Source: Nodularia spumigena CCY9414 (GTDB lineage: Bacteria; Cyanobacteriota; Cyanobacteriia; Cyanobacteriales; Nostocaceae). Taken from it: 53,784 nucleotides of DNA. Within the stretch, counting starts at the first letter, position 1, and each line of letters begins with the position of its first letter. The stretch covers positions 2,097,561 through 2,151,344 of the forward strand of contig NZ_CP007203.1 in the NCBI RefSeq assembly GCF_000340565.2, written 5' to 3'. Both the position numbers and the translations under genes were made by a program. Of this stretch, positions 8,172-17,278 are shown in pieces. The notes beneath the pieces are model-generated. The model worked only from the letters and a program-made list of their open reading frames with translations, was not told the origin of the DNA and searched no databases.

Positions 8172-9450
8172 ATGTCTAATTTTGTTCTAGTTCTTGATAC
8201 CAACAAAAAACCACTTACTCCAATTCATCCAGGAGATGCACGTTTTTTATTAAATCAACAAAAAGCTGCTGTATTTAGAAGATTTCCATTTACCATAATT
8301 TTGAAAGAACCTAAATCTGAAGTTCCAACTCAACCGATTGAATTAAAAATAGATCCAGGGAGTAAAACTACAGGTTTTGCGTTAGTTCAAAATAATAAAG
8401 TCATCTGGGGTATGGAATTACAACACAGAGGTTTAGCTATTAAAGAAAGCCTAGAAACTCGAAAAGGAGTAAGGCGAGGAAGACGTTCTAGACATACTCG
8501 TTATCGTCAAGCTAGATTTCTTAACCGCACTAAACCTCAAGGTTGGTTAGCACCTTCTTTAAGCCATAGAGTTTTAACTATTAACACTTGGGTTAAAAGA
8601 TTATGTAATTTTGCCCCAATAACTGACATAGTTCAAGAGCTTGCTAGGTTTGACCTACAGCAGCTAGAAAACCCGGAGATATCAGGCTTTGAGTATCAAC
8701 AGGGAGAGTTACAAGGGTATGAAGTCCGTGAATATCTTTTGAATAAATGGAATAGAAAATGTGCATACTGTACTGCGGAAAATGTCCCTTTACAAGTTGA
8801 GCATATTAAACCAAAAGCCAAAGGAGGAACTAATAGAATTTCTAATTTGTGTCTAGCTTGTGAGAAATGCAATATCAAAAAAGGTACTCAAGATATTGAG
8901 AAGTTTTTAGCAAAAAAGCCTGAGTTGTTGAAGCAAATTTTATCCCAAGCCAAGCGTCCACTAAAAGATGCGTCTGCTGTAAATTCAACGAGATGGGCTT
9001 TATTTAATAAGTTAAAAGAAACTGGATTACCTATAACAACAGGTTCAGGAGGTTTAACTAAGTTTAATAGAACTCGTTTAGGATTGCCTAAAACTCATTG
9101 GATTGATGCTGCTTGTGTAGGAAAAGTTGAAACTCTCAAAATACTGACAACAAAAATTTTAACAGTAAAAAGACACGGGGCATAGTTGCAGAAGATTCTG
9201 TAGGATCAATAAATTTGGTTTTCCTTGCACTGAGCCTAAAAAAATATTCACTCATGTTTCTACAGGAGATTTTGTTAAGGCTACTTTGCACAAAGATCGT
9301 AAAAACATAACTTCTGGAAAGTATGTAAGTCGTGTTAAAACTCCCACAAAAAACGGATGTGAGATTGTTATCAATGGTTTTAGAGTTGAATTTTCAACAA
9401 TGAAAAATATTACTAAGGTTCATTGTAGTGACGGGTATAGCTACGTTTGA
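8172..9450 (+). pseudogene. iscB: IscB (RuvC-HNH RNA-guided nuclease, Cas9 ancestor type), split by a one-base frameshift
   Basis: The first frame gives 337 residues with every IscB nuclease element. These are the N-terminal PLMP-like segment (KPLTPIHPGDARFLL, 13-27), RuvC-I with Asp61 (KIDPGSKTTGFAL), the arginine-rich bridge helix (RRGRRSRH, 101-108), RuvC-II with Glu156, the HNH domain with Cys197, Cys200, His211, Cys230 and Cys233, and RuvC-III with His309 and Asp312. It stops at a TAG right after a GGGG run (9177-9180). Dropping one G restores a frame that runs to TGA at 9448 and adds the usual IscB C-terminus (NKFGFP ... TGDFVKA). The repaired protein would be 425 residues, the family length. 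The C-terminal target-recognition part is therefore lost or made only by slippage. Confidence 0.88.
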
Positions 9451-9484
9451 CTACGGACAACTACAATTTTATGAGATTAAATGC

Positions 9485-9514
9485 AAAGACTGAACCTATA
9501 TCAGTCCAGTCTTT
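9485..9514. terminator. Hairpin between convergent iscB and recA
   Basis: AAAGACTG (9485-9492) pairs with CAGTCTTT (9507-9514) around a 14-base loop and is followed by one more T. It lies between two convergent genes and could terminate either, though the U-run is short. Confidence 0.4.
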
Positions 9515-9552
9515 TGTCGGATGTTGCCGCTTTTACACGTTCTGTATCAATT

Positions 9553-10623
9553 CTATTCTTCTTCTAATTCAACATCTTCATCTTCTTCATTACTCTTCGA
9601 CACTGAATTAGCAGAAACAACAGCCCCCATATCTAGCTTTTGACGCACCAGTTCCTTGATTTCGGCAGTAAATTCTGGCTTTTCTTCTAGGTACTTGATA
9701 GCGTTATCTCGACCTTGGGAAATGTTATCACCGTTGTAACTGTACCAGGCTCCTTTGCGAACAATAATGCCTGTTTCTTCTGCTAAGTCAACCAGACAAC
9801 CCAAGGTAGAAACTCCTTTACCAAAGATGATGTCAAATTCCGCGACTCTAAAGGGCGGTGCAACTTTATTTTTGGCGACTTTGACTTTCACTCGGTTCCC
9901 AAATTCTTCTGTGCCTTTTTTCAAGGTTTGAATCCGGCGAATATCCAGGCGGACTGAGGCGTAAAATTTTAAGGCATTACCGCCAGTTGTCGTTTCTGGG
10001 CTACCGTAAGTAATACCGATTTTTTGGCGTAACTGGTTGATGAAAATGACTGTGCATCCAGATTTACCTATGTTGCCAGTGATTTTACGTAGGGCTTGGC
10101 TCATCAGCCGGGCTTGAAGACCAACGTGGATGTCACCCATATCTCCTTCAATTTCCGCACGAGGTACTAGTGCTGCTACTGAGTCAATGACGACAATATC
10201 AACTGCGGCGGAGCGCACCAGCTGATCGACAATTTCTAAAGCAGATTCGCCGGTATCAGGTTGGGAAACTAGCAAATTTTCAATATCTACTCCCAAAGCC
10301 GCAGCATAGGTAGGATCTAGGGCGTGTTCAGCATCAACGAAGGCTGCAACACCGCCATTTTTTTGGACTTCTGCGAGGGCGTGTAGGGCTACTGTGGTTT
10401 TACCAGAACTTTCTGGGCCATAAATTTCAATTACTCGTCCTTTGGGTAGTCCTCCGCCCAATGCTAAGTCTAATGTGAGCGCCCCTGTGGAAATTGTCTC
10501 TACTCGCATCCGGGTAGCATCGCCCAGGCGCATGATTGCTCCTTTACCGAAGCTGCGCTCAATTTGGTTGAGTACGATATTTAATGCTTTTTCTTTGCCG
10601 GAAGTATCGGTGTTGATAGCCAT
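9553..10623 (-). CDS. recA: RecA recombinase
   Basis: DNA-dependent ATPase for homologous recombination and SOS signalling; 356 residues. Walker A is GPESSGKTT and Walker B is [21 protein letters not shown] precedes loop L2, and the interface tract [13 protein letters not shown] is intact. The C-terminus is short and acidic ([11 protein letters not shown]), as in other RecA proteins. The start at 10623 gives the family N-terminus ([15 protein letters not shown]). No obvious LexA-type box was found upstream by eye, so SOS control cannot be claimed. The gene is convergent with iscB. Confidence 0.98.
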   Translation of the reverse strand: MAINTDTSGKEKALNIVLNQIERSFGKGAIMRLGDATRMRVETISTGALTLDLALGGGLPKGRVIEIYGPESSGKTTVALHALAEVQKNGGVAAFVDAEHALDPTYAAALGVDIENLLVSQPDTGESALEIVDQLVRSAAVDIVVIDSVAALVPRAEIEGDMGDIHVGLQARLMSQALRKITGNIGKSGCTVIFINQLRQKIGITYGSPETTTGGNALKFYASVRLDIRRIQTLKKGTEEFGNRVKVKVAKNKVAPPFRVAEFDIIFGKGVSTLGCLVDLAEETGIIVRKGAWYSYNGDNISQGRDNAIKYLEEKPEFTAEIKELVRQKLDMGAVVSANSVSKSNEEDEDVELEEE

Positions 10624-10957
10624 TATGGACCTCTAAATATAGGAATTATATGGATGTCAGGAATTTTGGGACGGGAGTCTGAGTAGAACAGATATACTAT
10701 TTTAACCGGAAAATTCTAGAATAGGACTTTAAAAAATAAACGTGACTAAATCGTAATGCGATCGCTCTCAATTTAGATGAGCAATACTACATAATTATAG
10801 GCTATTTTTTTAACTACAGAGCTACGCAGATGATACATGACTTGATGCTATTATCAGGCGATCGCTTAAATTTGACTACCTCCCAAAAAGCGTAGATTAT
10901 CTAGTTTAGACCACAGCACAGTGATTTATTGGCTATTTATCTGCAACTTACTCCAGT
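10624..10957. other. Intergenic region upstream of recA
   Basis: Contains two HIP1-related GCGATCG sites and AT-rich DNA with no supported ORF. It presumably carries the recA promoter on the minus strand. Confidence 0.4.
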
Positions 10958-11149
10958 TTACAGGGAAGAATCATTAAATAAACGCTGGGTTGAGTTAACC
11001 AGCCCATCTAGAGACTGACGCTGATTTTTGAGAGTGCTAAAAGTTTCCATAATCGGCACTAGACAACGTTTCGCGTCTTCATATCCACGGTTTTTTAATT
11101 CTGCTATACGTTCAGCACCAAAGTCAAACCAACTATCAATTAAGCCCAT
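10958..11149 (-). CDS. Hypothetical 63-residue protein
   Basis: MGLIDSWFDFGAERIAELKN starts a helical, soluble protein of balanced composition with no repeat content. Codon usage looks like that of a real gene, but I recognise no family. It lies upstream of recA on the same strand, about 330 bp away, and nothing in it points to a function. It may be the intact small gene or the remnant of a larger one. Confidence 0.45.
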   Translation of the reverse strand: MGLIDSWFDFGAERIAELKNRGYEDAKRCLVPIMETFSTLKNQRQSLDGLVNSTQRLFNDSSL

Positions 11150-11291
11150 GAGTGGTATATCAGACTTATTAATTGGTTATGCTAAAAAAAGTGACTCTTA
11201 GGTGTTGAAACAATGGCTGGTTCAAATTTGCACAAGAACTGGTAAGTAAATATGCTACAATGCCGATGTGTTTCCAAGAAATATAAAATCA

Positions 11292-11471
11292 ATGTTATCA
11301 AAAAAAGAAGTTCTAAAATCACTTATAGGTAAGAATGTTTTTATAGTTGTTGGTGCTGTTGGCCTACTTATTTATACAATAGATAGACTTGACCAAAAAA
11401 AATATTATGAATCAAAAGATGACTTTTATTGTAAACTTACACAAGTAGGAGAAGATATGTTTGAGCAATAG
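11292..11471 (+). CDS. Hypothetical small single-pass membrane protein
   Basis: About 59 residues from ATG 11292 (a GTG at 11268 would add 8). A basic N-terminus (MLSKKEVLKSLIGKN) is followed by one hydrophobic helix (VFIVVGAVGLLIYTI, about 16-30) and a charged tail ending QVGEDMFEQ. No family was recognised. The base composition is lower in GC than its neighbours. It could be a chance ORF. Confidence 0.35.
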   Translation: MLSKKEVLKSLIGKNVFIVVGAVGLLIYTIDRLDQKKYYESKDDFYCKLTQVGEDMFEQ

Positions 11472-11942
11472 TTTTATCGAGGTTGGCTAAACCTTGAACG
11501 CTTACCGAGGGATAACCGCTCCCATGCTCCCTTTGACGTAAGAAGTAAATGTCTAGCTTTGTCTAGTATTTATCTAGCAGGTTATTTATATTCACAATAA
11601 TGTACGCGTCCTGTACAGTATTAGTTGTATTTTTAGTGTACAGTATTAGTCATGTTGAGATGCTCTATGCAACGCAGGGCAAAGGTATCTAAGTTGTTGA
11701 TGAAGTGGTAAGAAGATGTAGGGGCAAAGTAGTACAGATAAACTGGATAAAGGTATCAGGAGCTATCTAAGGCTGAGTGAAGGTCAAAATAAAATTCAAT
11801 TTAATATTCTAATTTAGAGGATGTTGTAAAAGTTCTGCGGGAATATAATAGCAGCCAGCCTCTCATTATTTGCAGTATCTTGAATCAGTGGCGCGATCGC
11901 ATCATAGACAAGAGATAATAGAGAAGAATCTCTATAAGAGCC
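11472..11942. other. Intergenic stretch with a 14-bp direct repeat
   Basis: No supported ORF. TGTACAGTATTAGT occurs at 11612-11625 and again at 11637-11650, 25 bp apart, upstream of the RHH/HNH pair. The remainder has no clear structure. Confidence 0.45.
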
Positions 11943-12332
11943 ATGAGTACCAAAATCACCATTACCTTGCCAGATGAGATTTACCAACGTGCCGAACGCT
12001 TTGCACATTTAGCAAATCGGGATGTTGCCAGCATTCTGAGCGATACAATTAAACTCTCGATTCCACCCGTCAGTACAGATGTTAACAGCTTTGAATCTGT
12101 GTCCACCCTGACAGATGAACAAGTCTTGGCACTGACCGAACTGCAAATGGAACCAGAACAAGATACTCGGTTAAGTGAACTGCTTGATTGCCAACAGGCT
12201 GATACTCTTAATGAAGATGAGCGTTTAGAGTTACAAACCCTGATGCAAGTTTATCAGGAAGGACTTTTGCGGAAAGCAACTGCACTGAGTGAGGCTGTAA
12301 GACGTAACTTGATTGAACCTTTAAGCCAGTGA
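11943..12332 (+). CDS. Ribbon-helix-helix-like protein, candidate antitoxin or regulator of the HNH gene
   Basis: A 129-residue protein. Residues 1-40 (TKITITLPDEIYQRAERFA ... VASILSDTI) look like a CopG/Arc-type ribbon-helix-helix DNA-binding unit. The rest is acidic and helical (about 55-125), with no known domain. Its stop codon overlaps the start of the HNH nuclease gene by four bases, so the two are translated together. A small RHH protein encoded directly before a toxic enzyme is the usual antitoxin order, but that role is inference. The ATG at 11943 is the only good start. Confidence 0.8.
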   Translation: MSTKITITLPDEIYQRAERFAHLANRDVASILSDTIKLSIPPVSTDVNSFESVSTLTDEQVLALTELQMEPEQDTRLSELLDCQQADTLNEDERLELQTLMQVYQEGLLRKATALSEAVRRNLIEPLSQ

Positions 12333-12754
12333 GCCAAATTTCTGAAGAAGTCCGGGCGCGAATACGGACACAGGCCAACAATCAATGCGGTTACTGCCGT
12401 AGTCTTCAAAAGTATGTTTTAGGAATCCTGGAAATCGAACACATTATTCCCAAAGCAGCAGGTGGTACTGATGATGAGGAAAATCTGTGGCTTGCCTGTA
12501 GGTTATGCAATTGTTACAAAGGCATCCAAACCCATGCGAAAGATCCAGTGACAAACCGTAAAGTTAAACTCTTCAACCCTCGTCAACAAAAATGGTCACG
12601 TCATCTAACCTGGACAAACGATGGCACTCAAATTGCAGGTCTAACCGCCTGTGGTCGTGCAACTGTCTTAGCTTTACAACTGAATAACCCCTATGCTGTC
12701 ACTGTCAGGCAAGCTTGGGTTTCTGCTGGTTGGCATCCACCAACTGAAAAGTGA
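12329..12754 (+). CDS. HNH endonuclease-domain protein
   Basis: A 141-residue protein from a GTG start that overlaps the upstream stop codon (GTGA). The HNH core covers about residues 18-65: CGYC, LEIEHIIPKAAGGTDDEENL with the catalytic His, then ACRLCNCYKG. The C-terminal half (VKLFNPRQQKWSRHLTW ... GRATVLALQLN) is typical of a cyanobacterial group of free-standing HNH proteins. The two Cys pairs should bind zinc and the beta-beta-alpha fold should cut DNA. It is not fused to an intein or intron ORF, and no modification gene lies nearby. The substrate is unknown. Confidence 0.9.
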   Translation: MSQISEEVRARIRTQANNQCGYCRSLQKYVLGILEIEHIIPKAAGGTDDEENLWLACRLCNCYKGIQTHAKDPVTNRKVKLFNPRQQKWSRHLTWTNDGTQIAGLTACGRATVLALQLNNPYAVTVRQAWVSAGWHPPTEK

Positions 12755-12822
12755 GCAAAATCACTACAATCCTACTCAACTTATTTGTTAAAATTTGACT
12801 AGGCTTCTCCTCACATACCCAG

Positions 12823-14046
12823 ATGACTTTTAACTCTCTGATTCCCGATACAGCGCTTTCAGTAGCCGGATTAACCGACTATATCCGCTTGCTATTAGAA
12901 CAAGATAATCAATTACGCCAAGTTTGGGTAATTGGGGAAGTTTCCAGTGCTAACAACCATCGCAGGGGCTTATTTTTTACCCTACAAGACCCCGAGGCGA
13001 CAGCCGGAATTAAGTGTGTGGTTTGGAAAAGCCAAATCCCTAAACTGGCTCAAATGCCAATTGCAGGTGAGCAGTTAATTATTTTGGGTAGTATCAGAGT
13101 TTACCCGCAACGGGGAGAGTATCAATTATCGGTTTGGCAAGCTATACCTGCGGGTGCTGGTTTACAGGCGCTAGGCTATCAACAATTAAAAAACCGATTG
13201 CTGGCTGAGGGTTTATTTGATACAGAACGCAAACGCCCTCTACCTCTGCACCCTCAAACTATTGCTGTGGTAACATCACCCACGGCGGCGGCTTGGGGCG
13301 ATATTCAAAAAACTCTCAAGCAACGATATCCAGGTTTACAGGTGTTATTTTCTCCCGCTACTGTGCAGGGTGAGCAAGCACCTGATTCTATAGTTAAGGC
13401 GATTAATCGCGTCAATCGTGATGGTCGCGCCCAGGTGCTGATTTTATCACGGGGTGGTGGTGCGGTTGAGGAATTGGCTTGCTTTAATGATGAACGGGTG
13501 GTGAGGGCTGTTGCTACTTGTTCTATCCCGGTAATTACTGGTATTGGTCATCAACGGGATGAGTCTTTGGTAGATTTAGTTGCTGATGCCTGTGTACATA
13601 CACCGACGGCGGCGGCGGAAACTGTTGTCCCATCTCTTGCAGATTTGTATTTTCAGCATCGCCAAAGGATAGTTGCGCTACGTGAGGCGGTAGGGGAATT
13701 TACGGTAAATTCTGAGAATAAGTTGCAAGGTTTACGCGATCGCTTGCGGCGTTTAGGATTAGATAAACAGGTGCAGCAGGAGTTACAGCAGCTAAATTGG
13801 AAAAGGCAACAATTGATACAGGTGACTTTGGGGCGATCGCACCAAGCCCAGCAGCGTTTAGAATTATTACGGGAAAAGTTGGCTAGTCTTGACCCCAAAG
13901 CGGTGTTACAGCGTGGTTATGCTGTGGTGAGGCGGGAAAATGGGGAAATAGCTCGTTCTGCTTCTGAGTTAACTGTGGGGGAGGATTTATTGATTCAGTT
14001 GGGGCTGGGGGAGGTTAAAGTGAAGGTGATGGAACTGAAGGATTAA
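12823..14046 (+). CDS. xseA: Exodeoxyribonuclease VII large subunit
   Basis: Catalytic subunit of the single-strand-specific exonuclease that trims DNA in both directions. It has 407 residues. The N-terminal OB-fold (about 10-105) has VWVIGEVSSANNHRRGLFFTLQD. The catalytic domain shows VVTSPTAAAWGDI, LSRGGGAVEEL and ITGIGHQRDESLVDLVAD. A coiled helical C-terminus follows (about 285-360), ending in LDPKAVLQRGYAVV. It is somewhat shorter than the E. coli protein, mainly in the helical stalk. xseB follows after 35 bp on the same strand, so the two form an operon. Confidence 0.97.
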   Translation: MTFNSLIPDTALSVAGLTDYIRLLLEQDNQLRQVWVIGEVSSANNHRRGLFFTLQDPEATAGIKCVVWKSQIPKLAQMPIAGEQLIILGSIRVYPQRGEYQLSVWQAIPAGAGLQALGYQQLKNRLLAEGLFDTERKRPLPLHPQTIAVVTSPTAAAWGDIQKTLKQRYPGLQVLFSPATVQGEQAPDSIVKAINRVNRDGRAQVLILSRGGGAVEELACFNDERVVRAVATCSIPVITGIGHQRDESLVDLVADACVHTPTAAAETVVPSLADLYFQHRQRIVALREAVGEFTVNSENKLQGLRDRLRRLGLDKQVQQELQQLNWKRQQLIQVTLGRSHQAQQRLELLREKLASLDPKAVLQRGYAVVRRENGEIARSASELTVGEDLLIQLGLGEVKVKVMELKD

Positions 14047-14081
14047 CGAACCGCAGAGGCGCAGAGGACACAGAGAGTTGA

Positions 14082-14303
14082 ATGGTTAAGCGTAAGGATG
14101 ATTCGAGGGCGGGTTGGAGTTATGAAGAGAAGGTGCGGGAGATAGAAGCAATTATTGCTCGCATTGAGGCGGGTGAGTTGGATTTGGAGCAAGTGTTTGA
14201 GCAGTTTTGTACTGCTGTTGAGTCTTTGCGTCAGTGTGAAAGTTTTTTGCAGCAGCGACAGCAACAGGTAAATCTGTTAATTGAAACTTTGACTGATGAC
14301 TAA
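14082..14303 (+). CDS. xseB: Exodeoxyribonuclease VII small subunit
   Basis: A 73-residue helical partner of Xse[21 protein letters not shown] and [20 protein letters not shown] are the two family helices. The 3' end is where genome rearrangement begins. The last 50 bases plus 40 bases downstream (14254-14343) recur about 35 kb away, and transposase sequence follows immediately. The normal length suggests the gene is still intact. Confidence 0.93.
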   Translation: MVKRKDDSRAGWSYEEKVREIEAIIARIEAGELDLEQVFEQFCTAVESLRQCESFLQQRQQQVNLLIETLTDD

Positions 14304-14343
14304 CAGTTAAAACCTTCGCGTTATGTATCTTTCACAGGAAATA
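14254..14343 (+). repeat. xseB 3' end segment duplicated at 49343-49432 (inverted)
   Basis: Ninety bases from codon 58 of xseB to 40 bases past its stop recur on the opposite strand at 49343-49432, with one mismatch seen. The segment ends exactly where transposase similarity begins. Confidence 0.9.
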
Positions 14344-14627
14344 ACTTGAGAATATCTTTTGTCTAAAACACTATCATCAAATATTATGTAACCATTGGCA
14401 TCAAGCTCAATTACGTCTTTCACATTTTCCCATAGTAACCTCGGTGTTAACTTTTCTTTCTTCAAATAATAATTAATTGCATCATGGCTAATATGCTCTA
14501 AATGCTCTGCTAAATTGGTAATAGTGTAATTAATTTGACTGCTTAACAAGTATTGGCAGTAATTAAGCTTTAGTGGATAAGCATAAATATTTTGGGGTAA
14601 GCTCTCTAGTCCCCCCAGAACAGGCAT
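14307..14627 (-). pseudogene. Truncated transposase, N-terminal fragment
   Basis: LPQNIYAYPLKLNYCQYLLS, then HISHDAINYYLKKEKLTPRLLWE, and the DDE-type IIFDDSVLDKRYSQ, are the N-terminal third of a cyanobacterial IS transposase of the IS4/IS701-like kind. After RYSQ the frame runs through unrelated DNA (VISCERYITRRF) and stops beside xseB. The catalytic core beyond the first Asp is missing, so it is inactive. The first residues of the open frame (before LPQN) may be fortuitous. A 35-base piece of its start (14571-14605) also occurs at 49433-49467. Confidence 0.85.
14571..14605 (-). repeat. Transposase N-terminal segment duplicated at 49433-49467
   Basis: Thirty-five bases coding for SLPQNIYAYPL on the minus strand occur identically on the plus strand at 49433-49467, joined directly to the xseB-end repeat in swapped order. 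Confidence 0.9.
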
Positions 14628-14709
14628 CTTGCCTGTTCCACAAGAGAAACATAATGCAACATTTTAAGCTTGTCACACCAGTAGGGTGGGCAATGCCCAC
14701 CATAAAATT

Positions 14710-15945
14710 TTACACCTTAAACTTTTCGGTAATCCGCTTCATTGCTTCTTCGACATTTTCCCGACTATTAAAAGCCGAAATGCGGAAGTAGCCTTCACCC
14801 GCAGCGCCAAAACCAGAACCAGGTGTACCCACCACATTCACAGTGTGCAGCAGCTTATCGAAAAATTCCCAACTAGATAAATTATTGGGAGTCTTGACCC
14901 AAACATAAGGTGCATTTACCCCACCATACACAGCTAATCCAGCCGCTAACAGTTGTTCACGAATAATTTGGGCATTTTCTAGGTAAAAACTCACCAATGC
15001 CCGAATTTGCGCTTTTCCAGCTTCAGAGTATACAGCTTCAGCACCCCGTTGGATAATATAGGAAACACCATTAAATTTAGTCGATTGGCGGCGATTCCAC
15101 AACTTCCACAGTTGCACATCCGAACCATCAGCCGCTTTTGCTGTCAGCGTCTTGGGTACAACGGTTAACGCGCAACGGGTTCCGGTAAAACCTGCATTTT
15201 TAGAAAAGGAACGAAACTCAATGGCACATTCCCTTGCGCCTGAAATCTCATATATGGAGTGAGGAAGAGCGGGATCGGTGATATAAGCTTCGTAGGCAGC
15301 ATCAAAGAAAATAATCGAATTATTCGCCTTAGCATAGTCTACCCATGCTTGGAGGTATTCCCTCGTAGCAGTTGCACCAGTGGGGTTATTGGGGAAACAC
15401 AGATAAATTAAATCGACTTTCTGAGAGGGAATTTCAGCCTTGAAGTTATTATCAGCCGAAATTGGCAAATATACTAAACCACCAAACTCGCCTTTATCGT
15501 TAGCAACCCCGGTATTACCAGCCATGACGTTAGTGTCTACATAGACGGGGTATACAGGGTCAGTAACTGCAATTATGTTATTGTTGCCGAAAATGTCGAG
15601 AATGTTGCCGGAATCGCACTTAGAACCATCGGAGATAAAGATCTCTGAGGCATCTATATCAGCCCCTCTGGCTTGAAAATCGTGGGCGGCAATTTTTTCC
15701 CTTAACCAAGCATAACCTTGTTCTGGACCATAGCCTTTAAAGGTAGTGCGATCGCCCATTTCTTCTACAGCCTTAATCATAGCTGTGCGGCAAGCTTCCG
15801 GCAGAGGCTCCGTAACATCGCCAATACCCAAGCGGATAATTTTAGCATCAGGATTAGCTTCAGCAAAGGCATTCACCCGCCGCGCAATTTCAGGAAACAG
15901 ATAACCAGCTTTCAGCTTCAGGTAGTTGTCGTTAATCGTTGCCAT
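14710..15945 (-). CDS. dapL: LL-diaminopimelate aminotransferase
   Basis: A PLP enzyme that converts tetrahydrodipicolinate directly to LL-diaminopimelate. It is the lysine/peptidoglycan route shared by cyanobacteria, plants and Chlamydiae. The protein has 411 residues. Seen: [69 protein letters not shown] and the lysine motif [13 protein letters not shown]. The start at 15945 gives [19 protein letters not shown], the family N-terminus. The short leader contains a terminator-like hairpin (15954-15990). Confidence 0.97.
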   Translation of the reverse strand: MATINDNYLKLKAGYLFPEIARRVNAFAEANPDAKIIRLGIGDVTEPLPEACRTAMIKAVEEMGDRTTFKGYGPEQGYAWLREKIAAHDFQARGADIDASEIFISDGSKCDSGNILDIFGNNNIIAVTDPVYPVYVDTNVMAGNTGVANDKGEFGGLVYLPISADNNFKAEIPSQKVDLIYLCFPNNPTGATATREYLQAWVDYAKANNSIIFFDAAYEAYITDPALPHSIYEISGARECAIEFRSFSKNAGFTGTRCALTVVPKTLTAKAADGSDVQLWKLWNRRQSTKFNGVSYIIQRGAEAVYSEAGKAQIRALVSFYLENAQIIREQLLAAGLAVYGGVNAPYVWVKTPNNLSSWEFFDKLLHTVNVVGTPGSGFGAAGEGYFRISAFNSRENVEEAMKRITEKFKV

Positions 15946-15953
15946 AGTAGAGT

Positions 15954-15990
15954 AAAAAAAACAGTCTAGATAAAACAGCTTATCTGTTTT
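15954..15990 (-). promoter_or_regulatory. Terminator-like or attenuator-like hairpins in the dapL leader
   Basis: Read on the minus strand, AGATAA and TTATCT (15980-15985 with 15968-15973) form a stem. AGACTG and a run of eight T follow, ending nine bases before ATG. A competing stem, AAAACAG with CTGTTTT (15984-15990 with 15972-15978), uses the same bases. No gene lies upstream in that direction that would need termination. Two mutually exclusive stems suggest attenuation; this is inference. Confidence 0.3.
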
Positions 15991-16044
15991 TTCTCAAGCT
16001 GTGCCAAAATCTTTGGCGTTGCTCAAAACAAGTATGAATTTCAA

Positions 16045-16074
16045 TGTAGAGACGTTCCATGGAACGTCTCTACA
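16045..16074. repeat. Thirty-base perfect palindrome
   Basis: TGTAGAGACGTTCCA is followed directly by its exact reverse complement. Palindromes built on GTAGAGACGTTCC are dispersed in filamentous cyanobacteria. It lies in the divergent gap between dapL and the GlsB-like gene; the rest of that gap (15991-16260) shows no gene. Confidence 0.85.
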
Positions 16075-16260
16075 AAGGTTTTGACTCATAGATATGTGCA
16101 GAACTCTGAAGATTCCACATAGGTGTATACCAAAAGAAGTGGTAATCACAGAAATAGTTTGTTGTCGCTTTCAATAATTAGTTCCGATGACAGATTTAAT
16201 GCCAAGCTTGGAATTGTTAATCTATGACTGTCAGTAAAAATATTTACTAAATTAAAAATC

Positions 16261-16533
16261 ATGAACATTCTTGCATGGATTGCTTTAGGTTTAATTGCTG
16301 GAGCTATCGCTAAAGCCATTTACCCCGGACATCAAGGTGGTGGCATTTTAGGAACAATCTTACTGGGAATTATCGGTGCTTTTATTGGTGGTAGCTTGGG
16401 AGTATTTTTTAGTACAGGAACCTTTGCCTTAGCGGCTCCTACTCTCAGTATTACGGGTATCATCTTAGCAATACTTGGTGCCATCGTGGCTATTTTCTTG
16501 TGGAACTTGTTAACTTCTCGCAGTGCTGCATAA
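16261..16533 (+). CDS. GlsB/YeaQ/YmgE family small membrane protein
   Basis: A 90-residue inner-membrane protein with three hydrophobic helices (about 3-20, 28-50 and 60-85) and the glycine-rich signature GLIAGAIAKAI with GGGILGTILLGIIGAFIGG. It belongs to the transglycosylase-associated protein family (PF04226), often induced by osmotic or general stress; the biochemical role is unknown. The start is a clean ATG. The pentapeptide gene follows 59 bp downstream on the same strand and may be co-transcribed. Confidence 0.92.
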   Translation: MNILAWIALGLIAGAIAKAIYPGHQGGGILGTILLGIIGAFIGGSLGVFFSTGTFALAAPTLSITGIILAILGAIVAIFLWNLLTSRSAA

Positions 16534-16592
16534 ATAATTAAATTGCCTAATTAGTTAGTAGTTATTTAAGTTTCTACTGATATGAGGTAAAT

Positions 16593-16952
16593 ATGGATGT
16601 AAATAATTTTTTGCAACGTTATGCTTCTGGAGAACGAGACTTTGATCAGGTTGATTTGAGTAGAGCTAATCTAGGCGGAGCCATTCTACATAAAGTTAAT
16701 CTTAGCGGTGCAAATCTTCGTCAAGCCAACCTGAATAAAGCACATCTCGAAGATGCAAATCTCAGTAATGCAGATTTAAGTACAACTTATCTGACAGCTG
16801 CCAATTTAGAAGGCGCTAACTTACAAGGAGCCAACCTGCATAAAGCTGATTTGGATCGTGCAAATTTACGAGATGCAAATTTGACTAACGCCAACTTGTC
16901 AGGAGCGAATTTTCGTAATGCTACTCTCCCCGATGGTACTGTTTCAGATTAG
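16593..16952 (+). CDS. Pentapeptide repeat protein
   Basis: 119 residues. After a short N-terminal cap (MDVNNFLQRYASGERDFDQV) about 16 consecutive A(N/D)LxxA units run from residue 22 to 115, predicting a single right-handed quadrilateral beta-helix. There is no catalytic or membrane domain. Such proteins are very numerous in cyanobacteria and their roles are mostly unknown. It resembles the C-terminus of the kinase at 6.3 kb in repeat type only. Confidence 0.95.
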   Translation: MDVNNFLQRYASGERDFDQVDLSRANLGGAILHKVNLSGANLRQANLNKAHLEDANLSNADLSTTYLTAANLEGANLQGANLHKADLDRANLRDANLTNANLSGANFRNATLPDGTVSD

Positions 16953-17070
16953 CTCGAAAAAGGACAATTTATCTAAACAATCTTACCACAATTGTGTTAA
17001 ATATTAAAACAAAATTGCTGCTAATCAAACTGATTCAGCAGCAATTCCTCCTTTTTTGAGCAATATTTCT

Positions 17071-17270
17071 AAAGTGCTTCAAGACCCCAGATTTATTTGT
17101 GAAATTAATCCAAAATCCAAAATCCAAAATCCAAAGTGCTTCAAGACCCCAGATTTATTTGTGAAATTAATCCAAAATCCAAAATCCAAAATCCAAAGTG
17201 CTTCAAGACCCCAGATTTATTTGTGAAATTAATCCAAAATCCAAAATCCAAAATCCAAAATCCAAAATTG
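17071..17270. repeat. 62-bp tandem repeat, three copies, with embedded TCCAAAA heptamers
   Basis: Units start at 17071, 17133 and 17195. Each holds AAAGTGCTTCAAGACCCCAG followed by ATTTATTTGTGAAATTAA and three to five TCCAAAA heptamers. The copies look identical apart from heptamer number at the end. The block ends a few bases before the dcd stop codon. There are no variable spacers, so it is not a CRISPR. 16953-17070 holds no gene. Confidence 0.92.
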
Positions 17271-17278
17271 GATGACTT

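Noticed and set aside
10624-10760. LexA/SOS box upstream of recA
   Set aside because: No convincing GTAC-type palindrome was seen at a suitable position.
14082-14264. Antisense ORF over xseB
   Set aside because: It overlaps a clear xseB gene and has no family features.
17071-17270. Possible CRISPR array
   Set aside because: The whole 62-bp unit repeats without variable spacers.
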